Part shown: in pieces, positions 8,183 through 17,708 of the stretch
Numbering within the stretch: position 1 is the first letter of the stretch
How the letters are laid out: every line of letters begins with the position of its first letter
Notes under the pieces: generated by a model
The model's database searches: none
What the model was told of the DNA's origin: nothing
Seen by the model: the letters and a program-made list of their open reading frames with translations, nothing else
DNA from: Psychrobacillus glaciei
GTDB taxonomy: Bacteria; Bacillota; Bacilli; Bacillales_A; Planococcaceae
Direction: 5' to 3'
Length of the DNA stretch: 64,000 nucleotides
Assembly: GCF_008973485.1 (NCBI RefSeq)
Contig: NZ_CP031223.1
Span: 2,356,001-2,420,000, forward strand
Program-made: the position numbers and the translations under genes

Positions 8183-8968
8183 CTAACCTTGAATTTCTTT
8201 AATACTTTTTCCACCAAAATATGCATGTCCCATTTTCAGTCTTTCTACGGTCTTAAAACCATATTTTTGATACACTTTTTCAATTTTTTCATTGATCGGA
8301 AACACCCATAGGTTTTCTAATCTCTCTTTTGAAACTTCAACTTGAAGGTAGTGAATGAGCTCTCCTATTAATCCTCTACCTCTAAATTCTTCTAAAGTAG
8401 CGACACTTTCCATGTGAGCTTGATTGTCATGTCTAAAAATACAAGCAGTTGCACTTGCTCTACCATTGTAGCGGAGTATAAAGTGCTTAAAATTAGGATG
8501 ATTAAATTCCTGCTCAAATGCTTTTTCTCTAACCTCTTTACCACCAAACTCTTTTATACTGCATTCAATGTTTAAGGCTTCATGATAATTATTTTTAGTT
8601 ACAAGTTCAATCGCTACATCTTTTTTATTTTCTATTTCTAATACTTCTTTATCCCACAATTGAACAGGGCTAACTAATTCTTCGAAGCCAAAATTATTTA
8701 ATTTTAAACTTGCAATTAAATTTTGTTGGTTTTCTAAATCATATATATAAAATCTTGGTATTATCTTTTTAGTTTCATAATAACGAACTACTTCATCTAT
8801 TATTAGTTGAGGTGTATCAGAGATACTACTGATATGTGCATGGTTTGCATCATAATAAGATGTCTGACTTTCATTACAGAATAATGAACCCCAATTGGAA
8901 TGAGTGCGTTTGGAAAAGGTCTCTATATACGCAAATTCCAATTTAAAAACATCTTGATAATTCATCAA
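8183..8968 (-). CDS. GNAT-family acetyltransferase, two-domain size
   Basis: A 261-residue protein whose C-terminal half is the GNAT domain: MESVATLEEFRGRGLIGELIHYL is motif A (R-G-R-G-L-I) and VYQKYGFKTVERL is the C-terminal strand. The N-terminal half is weakly conserved and may be a degenerate second GNAT domain. Substrate unknown. Starts at ATG 8968 after an AGGAGG-like site. Confidence 0.82.
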   Translation of the reverse strand: MMNYQDVFKLEFAYIETFSKRTHSNWGSLFCNESQTSYYDANHAHISSISDTPQLIIDEVVRYYETKKIIPRFYIYDLENQQNLIASLKLNNFGFEELVSPVQLWDKEVLEIENKKDVAIELVTKNNYHEALNIECSIKEFGGKEVREKAFEQEFNHPNFKHFILRYNGRASATACIFRHDNQAHMESVATLEEFRGRGLIGELIHYLQVEVSKERLENLWVFPINEKIEKVYQKYGFKTVERLKMGHAYFGGKSIKEIQG

Positions 8969-8995
8969 AAATTCCTCCTGTAAATAGTAAAATGG

Positions 8996-9748
8996 CTACT
9001 TTTTATTAAAAAACGATTTCCCAAGTGTTTCAACTGTCTTTGGGAAGACTGCATAGAGTTTACTTGTGAGACTCATATACGAAGGAAGATCTACTTCGCG
9101 AACTGGACGTTCTACAGTTTTTGTTATCGCTACCACTACTCTTTCAGGTGAAAGGAGATGTTTACTAAGTTTGTCTCGATAATTACCGGTTTGGTCTGCC
9201 AAATCAAGGAATGGTGTATCGATTGGTCCAGGATTAATTGTCGTTACATATATTCCAAATTCTTTTAATTCCATTCGAACACTATTTGCGAATCCTAAAA
9301 TTGCGTGCTTAGAGGCTGCATAAGCGGATGCTTTTGGTGTCGCTACTTTTCCCGCTTGAGAAGCGACAAAAATAATATGTCCGCTCCATCTTTCTTTCAT
9401 TTTCTCCGCAAAATATTTAGTAAGAAGCATTGGAGCTATAACATTTACATGCATCATCTGCCTCATATCTTTATCTTCTAATTCCGATAAATAAGCAAAT
9501 GTACCAACGCCAGCGCAGAGAATAATTGTGTCTGGAGTACCCATCTGATGAAATAACTCCTCAAAGGACTGTTCCTCTGTTAAGTCTGCTTGTATTGTGT
9601 ATATCCCAAGCTCATCTAAATGCTTCAAAACTTCAAAGTTACGACCACTTGCCCAGATTTCATGCCCTGCTGTGTGGAGGTTTTTTGCAAGTAGTAATCC
9701 AACACCACTTGTAGCTCCTGTGATAAAAATTTTCTTACGCTTGTTCAT
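8996..9748 (-). CDS. Short-chain dehydrogenase/reductase (YqjQ-like)
   Basis: The cofactor loop TGATSGVG near the N-terminus, NVIAPM, the catalytic serine in VASQAG and the YAASK catalytic motif are all present, so this is an active-looking classical SDR of about 250 aa. ATG at 9748 overlaps the last 14 bases of the MBL gene; the longer frame to 9796 would lie well inside it. The MBL-SDR pair upstream of proC mirrors yqjP-yqjQ beside proI in Bacillus subtilis, supporting orthology with YqjQ. Confidence 0.88.
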   Translation of the reverse strand: MNKRKKIFITGATSGVGLLLAKNLHTAGHEIWASGRNFEVLKHLDELGIYTIQADLTEEQSFEELFHQMGTPDTIILCAGVGTFAYLSELEDKDMRQMMHVNVIAPMLLTKYFAEKMKERWSGHIIFVASQAGKVATPKASAYAASKHAILGFANSVRMELKEFGIYVTTINPGPIDTPFLDLADQTGNYRDKLSKHLLSPERVVVAITKTVERPVREVDLPSYMSLTSKLYAVFPKTVETLGKSFFNKK

Positions 9749-10682
9749 AAAACAAAATACCTTTCTCGTTTCTTCGTTCTTTAATATAGCCTTCATCCAT
9801 TAGATAATCGACTTGTCCAATTGTTTCCGAAAGAGTTAGACCAAGTTCTTTTTCATATACTTTTGGAAAAAGTTGCTGAGTAATCTGAAAAATAGTTTTT
9901 TCTCCATCTTTCATCATGTCCAAAACCTTCAAAGCACGTTCTCTCTGTTTTTCAAGTCTGCTGCTAATAAGCTCAGATACGTTATATACTTCGTTTCCAT
10001 GTCCACTAAATATCTTCTCTACAGGTAAAGTTTGGATTCGTTTAAGTGAAGCATTATATTGAAGCATGGATTTTGACCGTTCAGCTTTTAGATTGAGCGG
10101 AGGCTCAATTAGAGGATTAGACGAAATTTTTTCCAAAATATGATCGCCTCCAATTAATATTCCCGTTTTCTCCGACCAAAAAGACAGATGACTTTGAGCA
10201 TGTCCTAATGTTTCTAAAACGGTTAAATCGGGATGACCTGGAAGTATGTCTCCTTCATTTAGCTGCATATCAAGTGGTCTGTTTCCGATAAAATGAATCG
10301 GTCTTCTCATTTTTTCAACCCAATTGAAATAGCTCTCAGGTACTCCTTCCTCAATAAGGCATTGAAGATAAAATTCATCATGAAAGCTGAAAAAATCTGT
10401 GTCTCTTGTTAACCATGGTTGATTATAAGGATGACCTAATATTGTGGCTTTTTCAAAAGCATCAACCCAACCAGAATGATCTGGATGGTGATGTGTTAAA
10501 AGGACTTGCTCTATATCTGAAAGCGAGTAACCTGCTTCTTTTATTCCTGTTGAAAGAGCAACGAGCGCTTCTTCTGTTTTTGGTCCAGCGTCTACTAATG
10601 TAAGTGCATCCCCTTTTACTAAATAAGCATTTACATCACCAACTGCGAATGGTGTTGGCATAGTAATTTTATGTATTGTCAT
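9735..10682 (-). CDS. MBL-fold metallo-hydrolase (YqjP-like)
   Basis: The metallo-beta-lactamase motif THHHPDHSGW gives the HxHxDH metal ligands; GHAQSHLSFW and GGDHIL add the later histidine and aspartate, and the C-terminal part (~240-315) is a winged-helix-like domain often seen in these hydrolases (LACTB2/YqjP type). Substrate unknown, possibly a glyoxalase II-like thioester hydrolase. First gene of a two-gene operon with the SDR. Confidence 0.88.
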   Translation of the reverse strand: MTIHKITMPTPFAVGDVNAYLVKGDALTLVDAGPKTEEALVALSTGIKEAGYSLSDIEQVLLTHHHPDHSGWVDAFEKATILGHPYNQPWLTRDTDFFSFHDEFYLQCLIEEGVPESYFNWVEKMRRPIHFIGNRPLDMQLNEGDILPGHPDLTVLETLGHAQSHLSFWSEKTGILIGGDHILEKISSNPLIEPPLNLKAERSKSMLQYNASLKRIQTLPVEKIFSGHGNEVYNVSELISSRLEKQRERALKVLDMMKDGEKTIFQITQQLFPKVYEKELGLTLSETIGQVDYLMDEGYIKERRNEKGILFYEQA

Positions 10683-10904
10683 TTGAAAACTCCCTTTTAT
10701 GAATAGCTATTCATTCTATTGTACATTTTTTTAAAAGACCCGTCACTAATATAGCTGTTGAAATAGAGTTTAATCAAAAGGATTCTAGTTTTCCGAGAGC
10801 AATCTCCGTACTACCCATTCAAAATTAAACTAGACTTCTAATCTTTTTTTAAATGTGTTTGACTTTTACTTGCAACAGTCCTATAATTTCATTAATTCAG
10901 AAAA

Positions 10905-11142
10905 TATAAGCCAAGATGAAGAATAGTATATGTATGATGGAGTTAAGAGAGTGAAATGACCCGCTGCAAGTTTCACCTCCCGCTCATATGTAGAACCTAC
11001 TTCGGAGCTACTATGGAAACATAGTCGTGACCTTCGCGATAAGAAGGATTAAGTTGTGCCGTTTTATCGGCAAATTTAGGTGGTACCGCGGAAATCATTG
11101 CGTTTTCGTCCTTATGATATATAGGACGAGAGCGCTTTTTTT
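10905..11142 (+). promoter_or_regulatory. T-box riboswitch (tRNA-Pro) in front of proC
   Basis: The conserved T-box core AGGTGGTACCGCGG is at 11078-11091, preceded by a small stem III hairpin (11058-11071) and a long stem I region. The terminator is GCGTTTTCGTCCT / AGGACGAGAGCGC (11100-11135) with seven T. The likely specifier codon is CCT at 10996-10998 in the sequence GAACCTAC, a proline codon, which fits the gene it controls. Uncharged tRNA-Pro would stabilise the antiterminator and switch proline synthesis on. Confidence 0.93.
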
Positions 11143-11164
11143 ATTTTTAAGAGGAGGAATCTAA

Positions 11165-11977
11165 ATGACGAAAATTGTATTTATCGGTGCTGGTGCTATG
11201 GCTGAGGCGATTATTAATGGATTAACAAAGGAAGAAAAAATTTCTCCAGAAAACATTCATGTGATGAATAAGTCGGACGTGGAACAACTTCAACAATTAA
11301 AAAAAGCTTATCATGTAGGAATTGTGTGTGAAGAAAAAAAGGCATTATGTGAGGCTAATATTGTTTTTTTAGCAATGAAACCTAAAGACGCTAAAGAAGC
11401 ATTAACTGATATTGCTCCTATTTTAAACAAAGAGGCCACGGTTATTTCAGTTATAGCTGGTGTGACAATACAAACGATTACAAATTACTTAGGAAGTCGC
11501 CCAATTGCGCGTGTTATGCCGAACACATCCGCTGCTGTTGGATTAAGCGCATCGGCAGTAAGCTGGAATGAACTTGTATCTGATGAAGAGAAACTAGCAA
11601 TAATTGATATTTTGGAGTCCATTGGAACTGTAAAAACAGTGAGTGAAGAAGATTTACATGTGGTTACTGCACTCTCTGGGAGTGGTCCAGCCTACTTTTA
11701 TTATTTTGCAGAGCAATTTGAAGCTGCTGCTATGCTACATGGTTTGGAAAAAACCGATGCTCGCCAATTATTTATTCAGACGATGGAAGGAGCTGCACAA
11801 ATGATGAAAAAAGGAGATTTCGAGCCTAAAGAGTTACGTAGAAGAGTTACTAGTCCAGGCGGCACCACAGAAGCAGGAGTGGAAATGCTAATACAACATA
11901 AAGTAGGAGATGCTATTTTTGCTTGTATTAATGCTGCACAAAATAAGTCTCGTATGTTAGGAAAACAGTACGAATAA
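11165..11977 (+). CDS. proC: Pyrroline-5-carboxylate reductase
   Basis: This enzyme reduces 1-pyrroline-5-carboxylate to proline with NAD(P)H. The Rossmann start KIVFIGAGAMAEAIING, VMPNTSAAVG, ALSGSGPAYFYYF and the C-terminal RVTSPGGTTEAG signature are complete in a normal 270-residue protein. GAGGAGG lies 8 bases before ATG. It follows a proline-specific T-box and corresponds to proI (yqjO) in the syntenic B. subtilis region. Confidence 0.96.
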   Translation: MTKIVFIGAGAMAEAIINGLTKEEKISPENIHVMNKSDVEQLQQLKKAYHVGIVCEEKKALCEANIVFLAMKPKDAKEALTDIAPILNKEATVISVIAGVTIQTITNYLGSRPIARVMPNTSAAVGLSASAVSWNELVSDEEKLAIIDILESIGTVKTVSEEDLHVVTALSGSGPAYFYYFAEQFEAAAMLHGLEKTDARQLFIQTMEGAAQMMKKGDFEPKELRRRVTSPGGTTEAGVEMLIQHKVGDAIFACINAAQNKSRMLGKQYE

Positions 11978-12071
11978 ATTGAAGTAAATGGTAGAATGAG
12001 ACCAATTTTCAAACTCGAGATCAAATGATCCAAAACCGAAACTTATCGATAAGAAAGGACTGTATAAATAG

Positions 12072-12242
12072 ATGTATAATGAGTATGTAGTAGGATGGGG
12101 TACACTTGCCCTCATTAATGCAGGAATTGCACAAGGGAAAAACAGAAGTGGACTCAATTGGTTCCTTCTTTCCCTCATTATTGGACCAATCGCCACACTA
12201 AGTTTAGTCATTACTGATAAAAAACAGAAAGATTCCGAGTGA
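12072..12242 (+). CDS. Small membrane protein, 56 aa
   Basis: An open frame from ATG 12072 encodes MYNEYVVGWGTLALINAGIA, a charged turn (QGKNRSG), a second hydrophobic stretch NWFLLSLIIGPIATLSLVI and a lysine-rich end: two membrane segments in a hairpin. The pattern GLNWFLLSLIIGP is common in small Bacillales membrane proteins linked to antitermination or DUF-type families. The ribosome site (AAAGGA) is a little far at 13 bases. Ends in a terminator shared with rnz. Function unknown. Confidence 0.65.
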   Translation: MYNEYVVGWGTLALINAGIAQGKNRSGLNWFLLSLIIGPIATLSLVITDKKQKDSE

Positions 12243-12262
12243 TTATATCAACGCTCGGAATC
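12231..12262. terminator. Bidirectional terminator between the small membrane gene and rnz
   Basis: GATTCCGAG (12231-12239) pairs with CTCGGAATC (12254-12262). AT-rich tracts follow on both strands, and both convergent genes end inside or beside it. Confidence 0.8.
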
Positions 12263-13201
12263 AGTTATTTTATTTAATCTACCATTTGACCAATCATACT
12301 CTGCAAAATCTTCTGCAATATGAATTGGGAAATCAAAATGCGCCACTTGATTTAACATTTCTTTTAAATGATAAGGTAAAAAACGTGCACTAATATGATT
12401 AACGATTAAATTCAATGCATTAGCTTCTTTACAAACATTCGCGGCATCTAAAATGGTCGAATGACCATATAAGCCTGCTAATTCGGCCGTTTCCTTATCA
12501 AATGTAGCCTCATGTAAGACGATGTCTGCCCCTTGGCTAAGTGAAATAGAGTTTTCACAATATTTTGTATCACCTAATATAGCAAGTTGAAAACCTTCTT
12601 TTGGATCCCCTGTTACATCTTTACTTAAAACAATTCGCCCATCTGGTAGCTCGACATCATGACCTTCTTTTAATTGTTTTAACAGTGGCCCTCTTGGAAC
12701 TTTTAAAGCGTCTGTTTTCTCGATAATCAATTGAGGTGGAAGTGGTTTCTGTGTAATTTTAAAGCCAAAGCAAGGGATAACATGTTCGATTGACTTTGCT
12801 TCTACAACAAACTGAGCATCTTCAAATATGATGCCATCCTCAATTTCAATGATGTTCAATTTATATTGTAAATAGGTGCTCGATGTCAAAAGCGTCAATT
12901 CAATCCATGCCTTTATCCCTTTTGGCCCATAAATTGTCAGAGACGCATCTCCACCTAAAAACGAACGAGATCCTAATAATCCTGGGAGTCCATAAATATG
13001 ATCTCCATGTAAATGTGTGATGAAGATTTTTTCAAGTTTACGAGGTTTTAATGTTGTATGAAGCATTTGATGTTGGGTTGCTTCTCCGCAATCAAAAAGC
13101 CAATAAGTCCCCCTCTCCTCAAGCAGTTTTAACACAGTTGCAGTGGTATTCCGTCCCTTGGAGGGCATTCCAGCTCCTGTTCCTAAAAATAATAGTTGCA
13201 T
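12248..13201 (-). CDS. rnz: Ribonuclease Z
   Basis: RNase Z cuts the 3' trailer from tRNA precursors. The N-terminus MQLLFLGTGAGMPSKGRNTT and the metal motif THLHGDHIYGLPG (HxHxDH) are diagnostic, with later ILGDTKYC and HEATFDKE ligands and the flexible exosite arm present. Start ATG 13201 has AAGGTGAG upstream; frames up to 13225 overlap dinB. Length 317 aa is normal. Corresponds to yqjK beside polYB in B. subtilis. Confidence 0.95.
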   Translation of the reverse strand: MQLLFLGTGAGMPSKGRNTTATVLKLLEERGTYWLFDCGEATQHQMLHTTLKPRKLEKIFITHLHGDHIYGLPGLLGSRSFLGGDASLTIYGPKGIKAWIELTLLTSSTYLQYKLNIIEIEDGIIFEDAQFVVEAKSIEHVIPCFGFKITQKPLPPQLIIEKTDALKVPRGPLLKQLKEGHDVELPDGRIVLSKDVTGDPKEGFQLAILGDTKYCENSISLSQGADIVLHEATFDKETAELAGLYGHSTILDAANVCKEANALNLIVNHISARFLPYHLKEMLNQVAHFDFPIHIAEDFAEYDWSNGRLNKITDSER

Positions 13202-13205
13202 ATTC

Positions 13206-14450
13206 TCACCTTTTCTCATGATCATCTAAAAAATCTTTACTAAAACTCGTTTTTGACTCTAGAGAGGATTTCTTTTTAACTTTCACTCCCCTTTTTATAC
13301 TATTTGCACCAAACTTTTCTTGCAGTTGTTCTACAAGCTTTAGGATAGGCTCTTCTTTTGCATGTTCTTCAAAATTAAAAATGGATAGCTGCTCAGCGTA
13401 TTCGCCTTTATCATGCACATTATTAACTGTCACACCAAGTAGACGAATAGGCTCACCATCCCATGTTTTGTGAAACAATGTTTTAGCAAGAAGAAATATT
13501 TGTTGTTCTTCAAACAGGCGATTTTGCATCGTTTTAGATTTCGTTTTATTTTTCCAATTAGCATCACGGATATGTATAGTAATTGATCTCCCTGCAAGGT
13601 TTTTGGAGTCTAGCCTAGCAGCTACTTTTTTAGACAATCTTAATAGAACCTTATCAATTTCCTTTATATTCGTTTCATCATATGGCAAAGTAGTGGAGTT
13701 TCCAACACTTTTTGTATCGAAAATAGAAGTAGGATCAACTAGCCTCTCGTCTATTCCGTTTGCTCTTTCAGCAAGTCTTAATCCTACTTTCCCTAGCTGT
13801 TCCTTCATTATACCCAAAGGAATATTCGCCAAATCACCTATTGTTTTAATACCTATATTGGAAAGTTTGTTTGCAGTACTTTCCCCTACACCATGCATTT
13901 CGATAACGGGAAGTGGCCATAACTTTTCTGCTACTTCTCGCTTTCTCAATACTGTAATTCCCATAGGCTTTTTCATATTAGATGCCGTTTTGGCTAAAAA
14001 CTTATTTGGCGCTATTCCTATCGAGCTAGGTAAATCCAGTTCTCGGATCAATCTTTGTTGAATGGATTCTGCAAATGTGATAGCGTCCATGGTCAAATCC
14101 AGTTCACTAATATCCATATATCCTTCATCAATCGAAACTGGTTCCACGAGTTCTGTGTAAGACCGGAGAATATCAAACATTGCCTTCGAAGCAATTCGGT
14201 ATCGTTCAAAATTTGGTGGAAGTAAAATAATTTCTGGGCATTTACGTTTTGCTTCCCAAACAGACATGGTTGTGTAAACCCCTCTTGCTCGGGCTTCATA
14301 AGAACAGGTGACTAAAATTCCACGACGTTCCTTCGGGTTTCCTGCAATTGCAATTGGTTTTCCTTTTAGTGAGGGATCATGCGCTTGTTCGACAGAAGCA
14401 TAGAAGCTGTTCATATCTAGATGAAAAATTATTCTATTTCTTCTCTTCAA
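13206..14450 (-). CDS. dinB: DNA polymerase IV (Y-family, PolYB-like)
   Basis: Translesion polymerase. HLDMNSFYASVEQ carries the first catalytic aspartate, YSIDEGYMDI-like (PVSIDEGYMDIS) gives the second acidic pair, followed by the helix-hairpin-helix and little-finger domains and a C-terminal tail. Start is probably TTG at 14450, with AGAGGTGA upstream; the alternative GTG at 14459 overlaps that site. It ends 4 bp before rnz, as in the B. subtilis yqjH region. A beta-clamp motif near QLSIFNF is plausible. Confidence 0.93.
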   Translation of the reverse strand: MKRRNRIIFHLDMNSFYASVEQAHDPSLKGKPIAIAGNPKERRGILVTCSYEARARGVYTTMSVWEAKRKCPEIILLPPNFERYRIASKAMFDILRSYTELVEPVSIDEGYMDISELDLTMDAITFAESIQQRLIRELDLPSSIGIAPNKFLAKTASNMKKPMGITVLRKREVAEKLWPLPVIEMHGVGESTANKLSNIGIKTIGDLANIPLGIMKEQLGKVGLRLAERANGIDERLVDPTSIFDTKSVGNSTTLPYDETNIKEIDKVLLRLSKKVAARLDSKNLAGRSITIHIRDANWKNKTKSKTMQNRLFEEQQIFLLAKTLFHKTWDGEPIRLLGVTVNNVHDKGEYAEQLSIFNFEEHAKEEPILKLVEQLQEKFGANSIKRGVKVKKKSSLESKTSFSKDFLDDHEKR

Positions 14451-14470
14451 AAAAATCACCTCTCATATGG

Positions 14471-14497
14471 AAAAAAGGTAGCTATATTAAGCTACCT
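14471..14497 (-). terminator. Terminator of the cheW-like gene
   Basis: AGGTAGCT (14476-14483) pairs with AGCTACCT (14490-14497) and is followed on the minus strand by six T (complement of 14471-14476). A second 11-bp hairpin (14505-14534) lies in the last codons of the CheW gene. Confidence 0.85.
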
Positions 14498-14505
14498 CAA
14501 ACTTG

Positions 14506-15003
14506 TTAGTTACGGTCTTCCGCCGTAACTAACTCCTCTTTTTTCACTGCTTCCAAATATGCTTGAATATCTTTTATACCTTCAATGGAGCGAACTAAAA
14601 TAGAAGGATCCACAATTGTAATCATACGGTTTTCTAAATTTGCGACTCCAGTAAAGTATTGCGTTTTTGTGTAATTTACTAAGCCAATTTGCTTTATATC
14701 ATCAGTAGCAATATCTAATATTTCTTTTGCTTCAACCACAAGGAGTCCGATTGACATATCTTGTGTGTGCATTGTGATAACTCGAGCCGATTCATTTTCA
14801 GCACCACTTCGATTATACAATATTTGCTCGAAATCAATAATTGGAACGAGCTCGCCACGGATTTTCATTAAGCCAATTAAATAATTTGGTAAATGTGGTA
14901 TCGGGTTAATATGTTCTAATTTTTCAATAGAAATAACATGTTCGATCGGAACTGCATATTCTTCGTTTCCACACTGAAAAACAACTACTTTTTCACTAGA
15001 CAA
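14506..15003 (-). CDS. CheW-like chemotaxis coupling protein
   Basis: A stand-alone CheW domain of 165 aa: VVVFQCGNEEYAVPIEHV, then LPNYLIGLMKIRGELVPIIDF and a second barrel half. CheW links chemoreceptors to the CheA kinase. There is no receiver domain, so it is CheW rather than CheV. It lies away from other chemotaxis genes, and the flanking genes are unrelated, so the partner array is unknown. Confidence 0.85.
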   Translation of the reverse strand: MSSEKVVVFQCGNEEYAVPIEHVISIEKLEHINPIPHLPNYLIGLMKIRGELVPIIDFEQILYNRSGAENESARVITMHTQDMSIGLLVVEAKEILDIATDDIKQIGLVNYTKTQYFTGVANLENRMITIVDPSILVRSIEGIKDIQAYLEAVKKEELVTAEDRN

Positions 15004-15025
15004 TAAATAGTACCCCCTATGGTAA

Positions 15026-16138
15026 TTATTCTGCAGCTACTTTCACGATTTCAACAAGTAAATCTGCAAGTTTTTCTAACTCTTCTACTGGCATACGCTC
15101 GTTTGTTGTATGAATTTCTTCATATCCAACAGACAAAATTACTGTGGGAATGCCGAATCCAGCAATGACGTTTGCATCACTGCCTCCACCACTAGTTTTA
15201 ATATCGGCAGTTCGTCCAATACTTTCAACTGCACGTTTTGCAACTTGTACGACTTGATGGTCTTCTTCAAAGCGGAAACCTGGGTACATTAACTGTGTTT
15301 CTGTTTCGGCGGAACCGCCATGTTTTTCAGCAGTTTCTTTAAATACTTGCACCATATGTGCCACTTGCGCATCTAACTTTTCTTTATTAATCGAACGAGC
15401 TTCTGCTAATATATGCACTTCATCGCACACGATATTTGTTGCTTGTCCGCCTTCAAAACGACCGATATTCGCAGTGGTTTCATTGTCAATTCTACCTAGT
15501 TTCATTGCTGAAATAGCCTTTGAAGCTAATGTAATGGCAGAAACACCTTTTTCAGGCGCAACTCCTGCATGTGCGGTTCTTCCTTTAATCGTTGTCCAAA
15601 GTTTTGATTGAAAAGGAGCCGCAGTGACAATGCCACCAACTGTTCCATCACTATCAATTGCATAGCCATACTTAGCTGTAAGCATTGAAGGATCTAATTC
15701 TTTTGCTCCAACAAGACCACTTTCTTCTCCAGCAGTGATGACTACTTGAATATCCCCATGCTCTATATTTTCTTCTTTTAATCGTCTGATTGCTTCAAAA
15801 AGAGCAGCAATTCCAGCTTTATCATCTGCCCCTAAAATGGTTGTACCATCTGAATAAATATAGCCATCTTCTTTTAAAATAGGTTGAATACCTTTTCCTG
15901 GAACAACGGTATCCATATGCACCGTAAAGTAAATAGAATCTGCATCTGCTTTGGTCCCTTTAAGCGTTCCTATTAAGTTTCCAGCTCCATGTCCATTTTT
16001 TTCAGCAGAATCATCTTGGATAACAGAAAACCCTAATACTTCCAATTTATCCAGTAAGATAGGTGCAATTACTTGCTCATGTTTTGTTTCTGAGTCGATT
16101 TTTACAAGTTCAAAAAATTCTTCTATTAGACGATTCAT
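15026..16138 (-). CDS. M20-family metallopeptidase, tripeptidase T-like (YqjE)
   Basis: TVHMDTVVPGKG holds the first Zn histidine and catalytic aspartate, GADDKAGIAALFEAI the bridging aspartate, TAGEESGLVGAKEL the Glu-Glu general base, and ETANIGRFEGGQATNIV the dimerisation domain. Length 370 aa fits YqjE/PepT-like peptidases. It lies just upstream of nothing but downstream of the carboxylase gene, as in B. subtilis yqjD-yqjE. Cytoplasmic aminopeptidase activity is likely; exact substrate unknown. Confidence 0.9.
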   Translation of the reverse strand: MNRLIEEFFELVKIDSETKHEQVIAPILLDKLEVLGFSVIQDDSAEKNGHGAGNLIGTLKGTKADADSIYFTVHMDTVVPGKGIQPILKEDGYIYSDGTTILGADDKAGIAALFEAIRRLKEENIEHGDIQVVITAGEESGLVGAKELDPSMLTAKYGYAIDSDGTVGGIVTAAPFQSKLWTTIKGRTAHAGVAPEKGVSAITLASKAISAMKLGRIDNETTANIGRFEGGQATNIVCDEVHILAEARSINKEKLDAQVAHMVQVFKETAEKHGGSAETETQLMYPGFRFEEDHQVVQVAKRAVESIGRTADIKTSGGGSDANVIAGFGIPTVILSVGYEEIHTTNERMPVEELEKLADLLVEIVKVAAE

Positions 16139-16156
16139 CTTATTTTCAGACTCCTT

Positions 16157-17704
16157 TTATAGTGGAATATTTCCATGTTTTTTATTTGGTCGTGATTCTT
16201 TTTTATTTCGCATCATTTCCAATGCTTGAATCAGTTTAATACGTGTTTCACGAGGGTCGATTACATCATCCACCATACCCATGGATGCAGCCACATATGG
16301 GTTGGCAAACTTTTCACGATATTCTTCAATCTTTTCTTCACGAACTTTTTCGGGATTATCACTGTTTGCAATTTCACGGGCAAAAATAATATTCGCTGCT
16401 CCTTGAGGTCCCATTACGGCAATTTCTGCATTAGGCCAAGCAAACACCACATCTGCTCCAATAGATTTGGAATTCAATGCAACATATGCACCGCCGTATG
16501 CTTTACGTAAAATAACCGTCATTTTTGGAACTGTTGCTTCTGAGTAGGCAAATAAAATCTTCGCTCCATGACGAATAATACCGCCATGTTCTTGCTTAAT
16601 ACCTGGGAAGAAGCCTGTAACGTCTTCAAACGTAATAATCGGGATATTAAATGCATCACAGAATCGAATAAATCTGGCTGCTTTATCACTTGAATCAATA
16701 TCAAGTCCACCAGCCATTACTTTTGGTTGATTACAAACGAGCCCTACAACTTCTCCTTTAATGCGAGCTAGTCCAATGACAATATTTTTGGCAAATTCTT
16801 TTTGTACTTCCAAAAAAGAATCCGTGTCTACAACTTGGTCAATTACTTTGCGTATATCATAGGGACGAATTGCTTCAAATGGTACGATATCAGCTAAATC
16901 AGGACGATCATCATTTTCACTTGGCACTTCAACGATTGCAGCCTTCTCTTCAAAACTTTGCGGTAAATAACTAAGTAACAAGCGCACACTTTCCAAAACT
17001 TCTTCTTCCGTTTTCCCACGGAAATGTGCATTACCACTAATCGTATTATGTACTTTTGAGCCACCTAAATCTTCTGCAGAAATTTTTTCACCAGTAACCG
17101 TTTCAATTACTTTTGGTCCCGTTATGAACATTTGACTTGTTTCATCGGTCATAAAAACAAAGTCCGTGATCGCAGGTGAATAAACAGCTCCACCAGCACA
17201 TGGCCCTAAAATAACCGAAATTTGTGGAATTACTCCAGAATAGATAGCATTGCGATAAAAAATTTGGCCGTAACCATCTAGTGAAACAACACCTTCTTGT
17301 ATACGAGCACCACCCGAATCATTTAAACCAATAAACGGCGCACCATTTTTGGCAGCCAAATCCATGACATTTGCAATTTTTAACGCATGCATTTCTCCAA
17401 GAGCTCCCCCGAAAACGGTGAAGTCTTGTGAGAATAAATAAATTGGACGACCATTTACTTTCCCATACCCAGTTACTACCCCATCACCAGGTCCTTCTTG
17501 CTTATCCATACCAAAATCTACAGTACGATGTTGTATAAATGGATTTAATTCAACAAAAGATCCTTTATCCACAAGAAGATCAATTCGTTCTCTAGCAGTT
17601 AACTTGCCCTTTTCATGTTGCTTTTCAATTCGAGCGTCACCGCCACCTAGCTCGATTTTACGTTTACGATCGTAAAGATCATTAATTTTCTCATATATAT
17701 CCAT
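16157..17704 (-). CDS. mmdA: Acyl-CoA carboxylase carboxyltransferase subunit (propionyl/methylmalonyl-CoA)
   Basis: A full carboxyltransferase of 515 aa: GKLTARERIDLLVD at the N-terminus, GGALGEMHALKIANVMDLA and DSGGARIQEGV for acyl-CoA and oxyanion binding in the first crotonase-like half, and GLARIKGEVVGLVCNQP, GFFPGIKQEHGGIIRHGAK, KAYGGAYVALNSK in the second. These suit propionyl-CoA carboxylase beta or methylmalonyl-CoA decarboxylase alpha. ATG 17704 directly follows mce, whose last codons contain the GGGGGAG ribosome site. Together with mce and the mutase genes at 21.3-26.2 kb it belongs to the propionate route; the direction of flux is not shown. Confidence 0.9.
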   Translation of the reverse strand: MDIYEKINDLYDRKRKIELGGGDARIEKQHEKGKLTARERIDLLVDKGSFVELNPFIQHRTVDFGMDKQEGPGDGVVTGYGKVNGRPIYLFSQDFTVFGGALGEMHALKIANVMDLAAKNGAPFIGLNDSGGARIQEGVVSLDGYGQIFYRNAIYSGVIPQISVILGPCAGGAVYSPAITDFVFMTDETSQMFITGPKVIETVTGEKISAEDLGGSKVHNTISGNAHFRGKTEEEVLESVRLLLSYLPQSFEEKAAIVEVPSENDDRPDLADIVPFEAIRPYDIRKVIDQVVDTDSFLEVQKEFAKNIVIGLARIKGEVVGLVCNQPKVMAGGLDIDSSDKAARFIRFCDAFNIPIITFEDVTGFFPGIKQEHGGIIRHGAKILFAYSEATVPKMTVILRKAYGGAYVALNSKSIGADVVFAWPNAEIAVMGPQGAANIIFAREIANSDNPEKVREEKIEEYREKFANPYVAASMGMVDDVIDPRETRIKLIQALEMMRNKKESRPNKKHGNIPL

Positions 17705-17708
17705 CTGA

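Noticed and set aside
11957-12211. 84-residue minus-strand frame between proC and rnz
   Set aside because: It is antisense to the 56-residue membrane protein, which has the more protein-like composition and the terminator in the right place.
13603-14061. 152-residue frame antisense to dinB
   Set aside because: It lies wholly within the well-supported dinB gene on the other strand and has no start signal.
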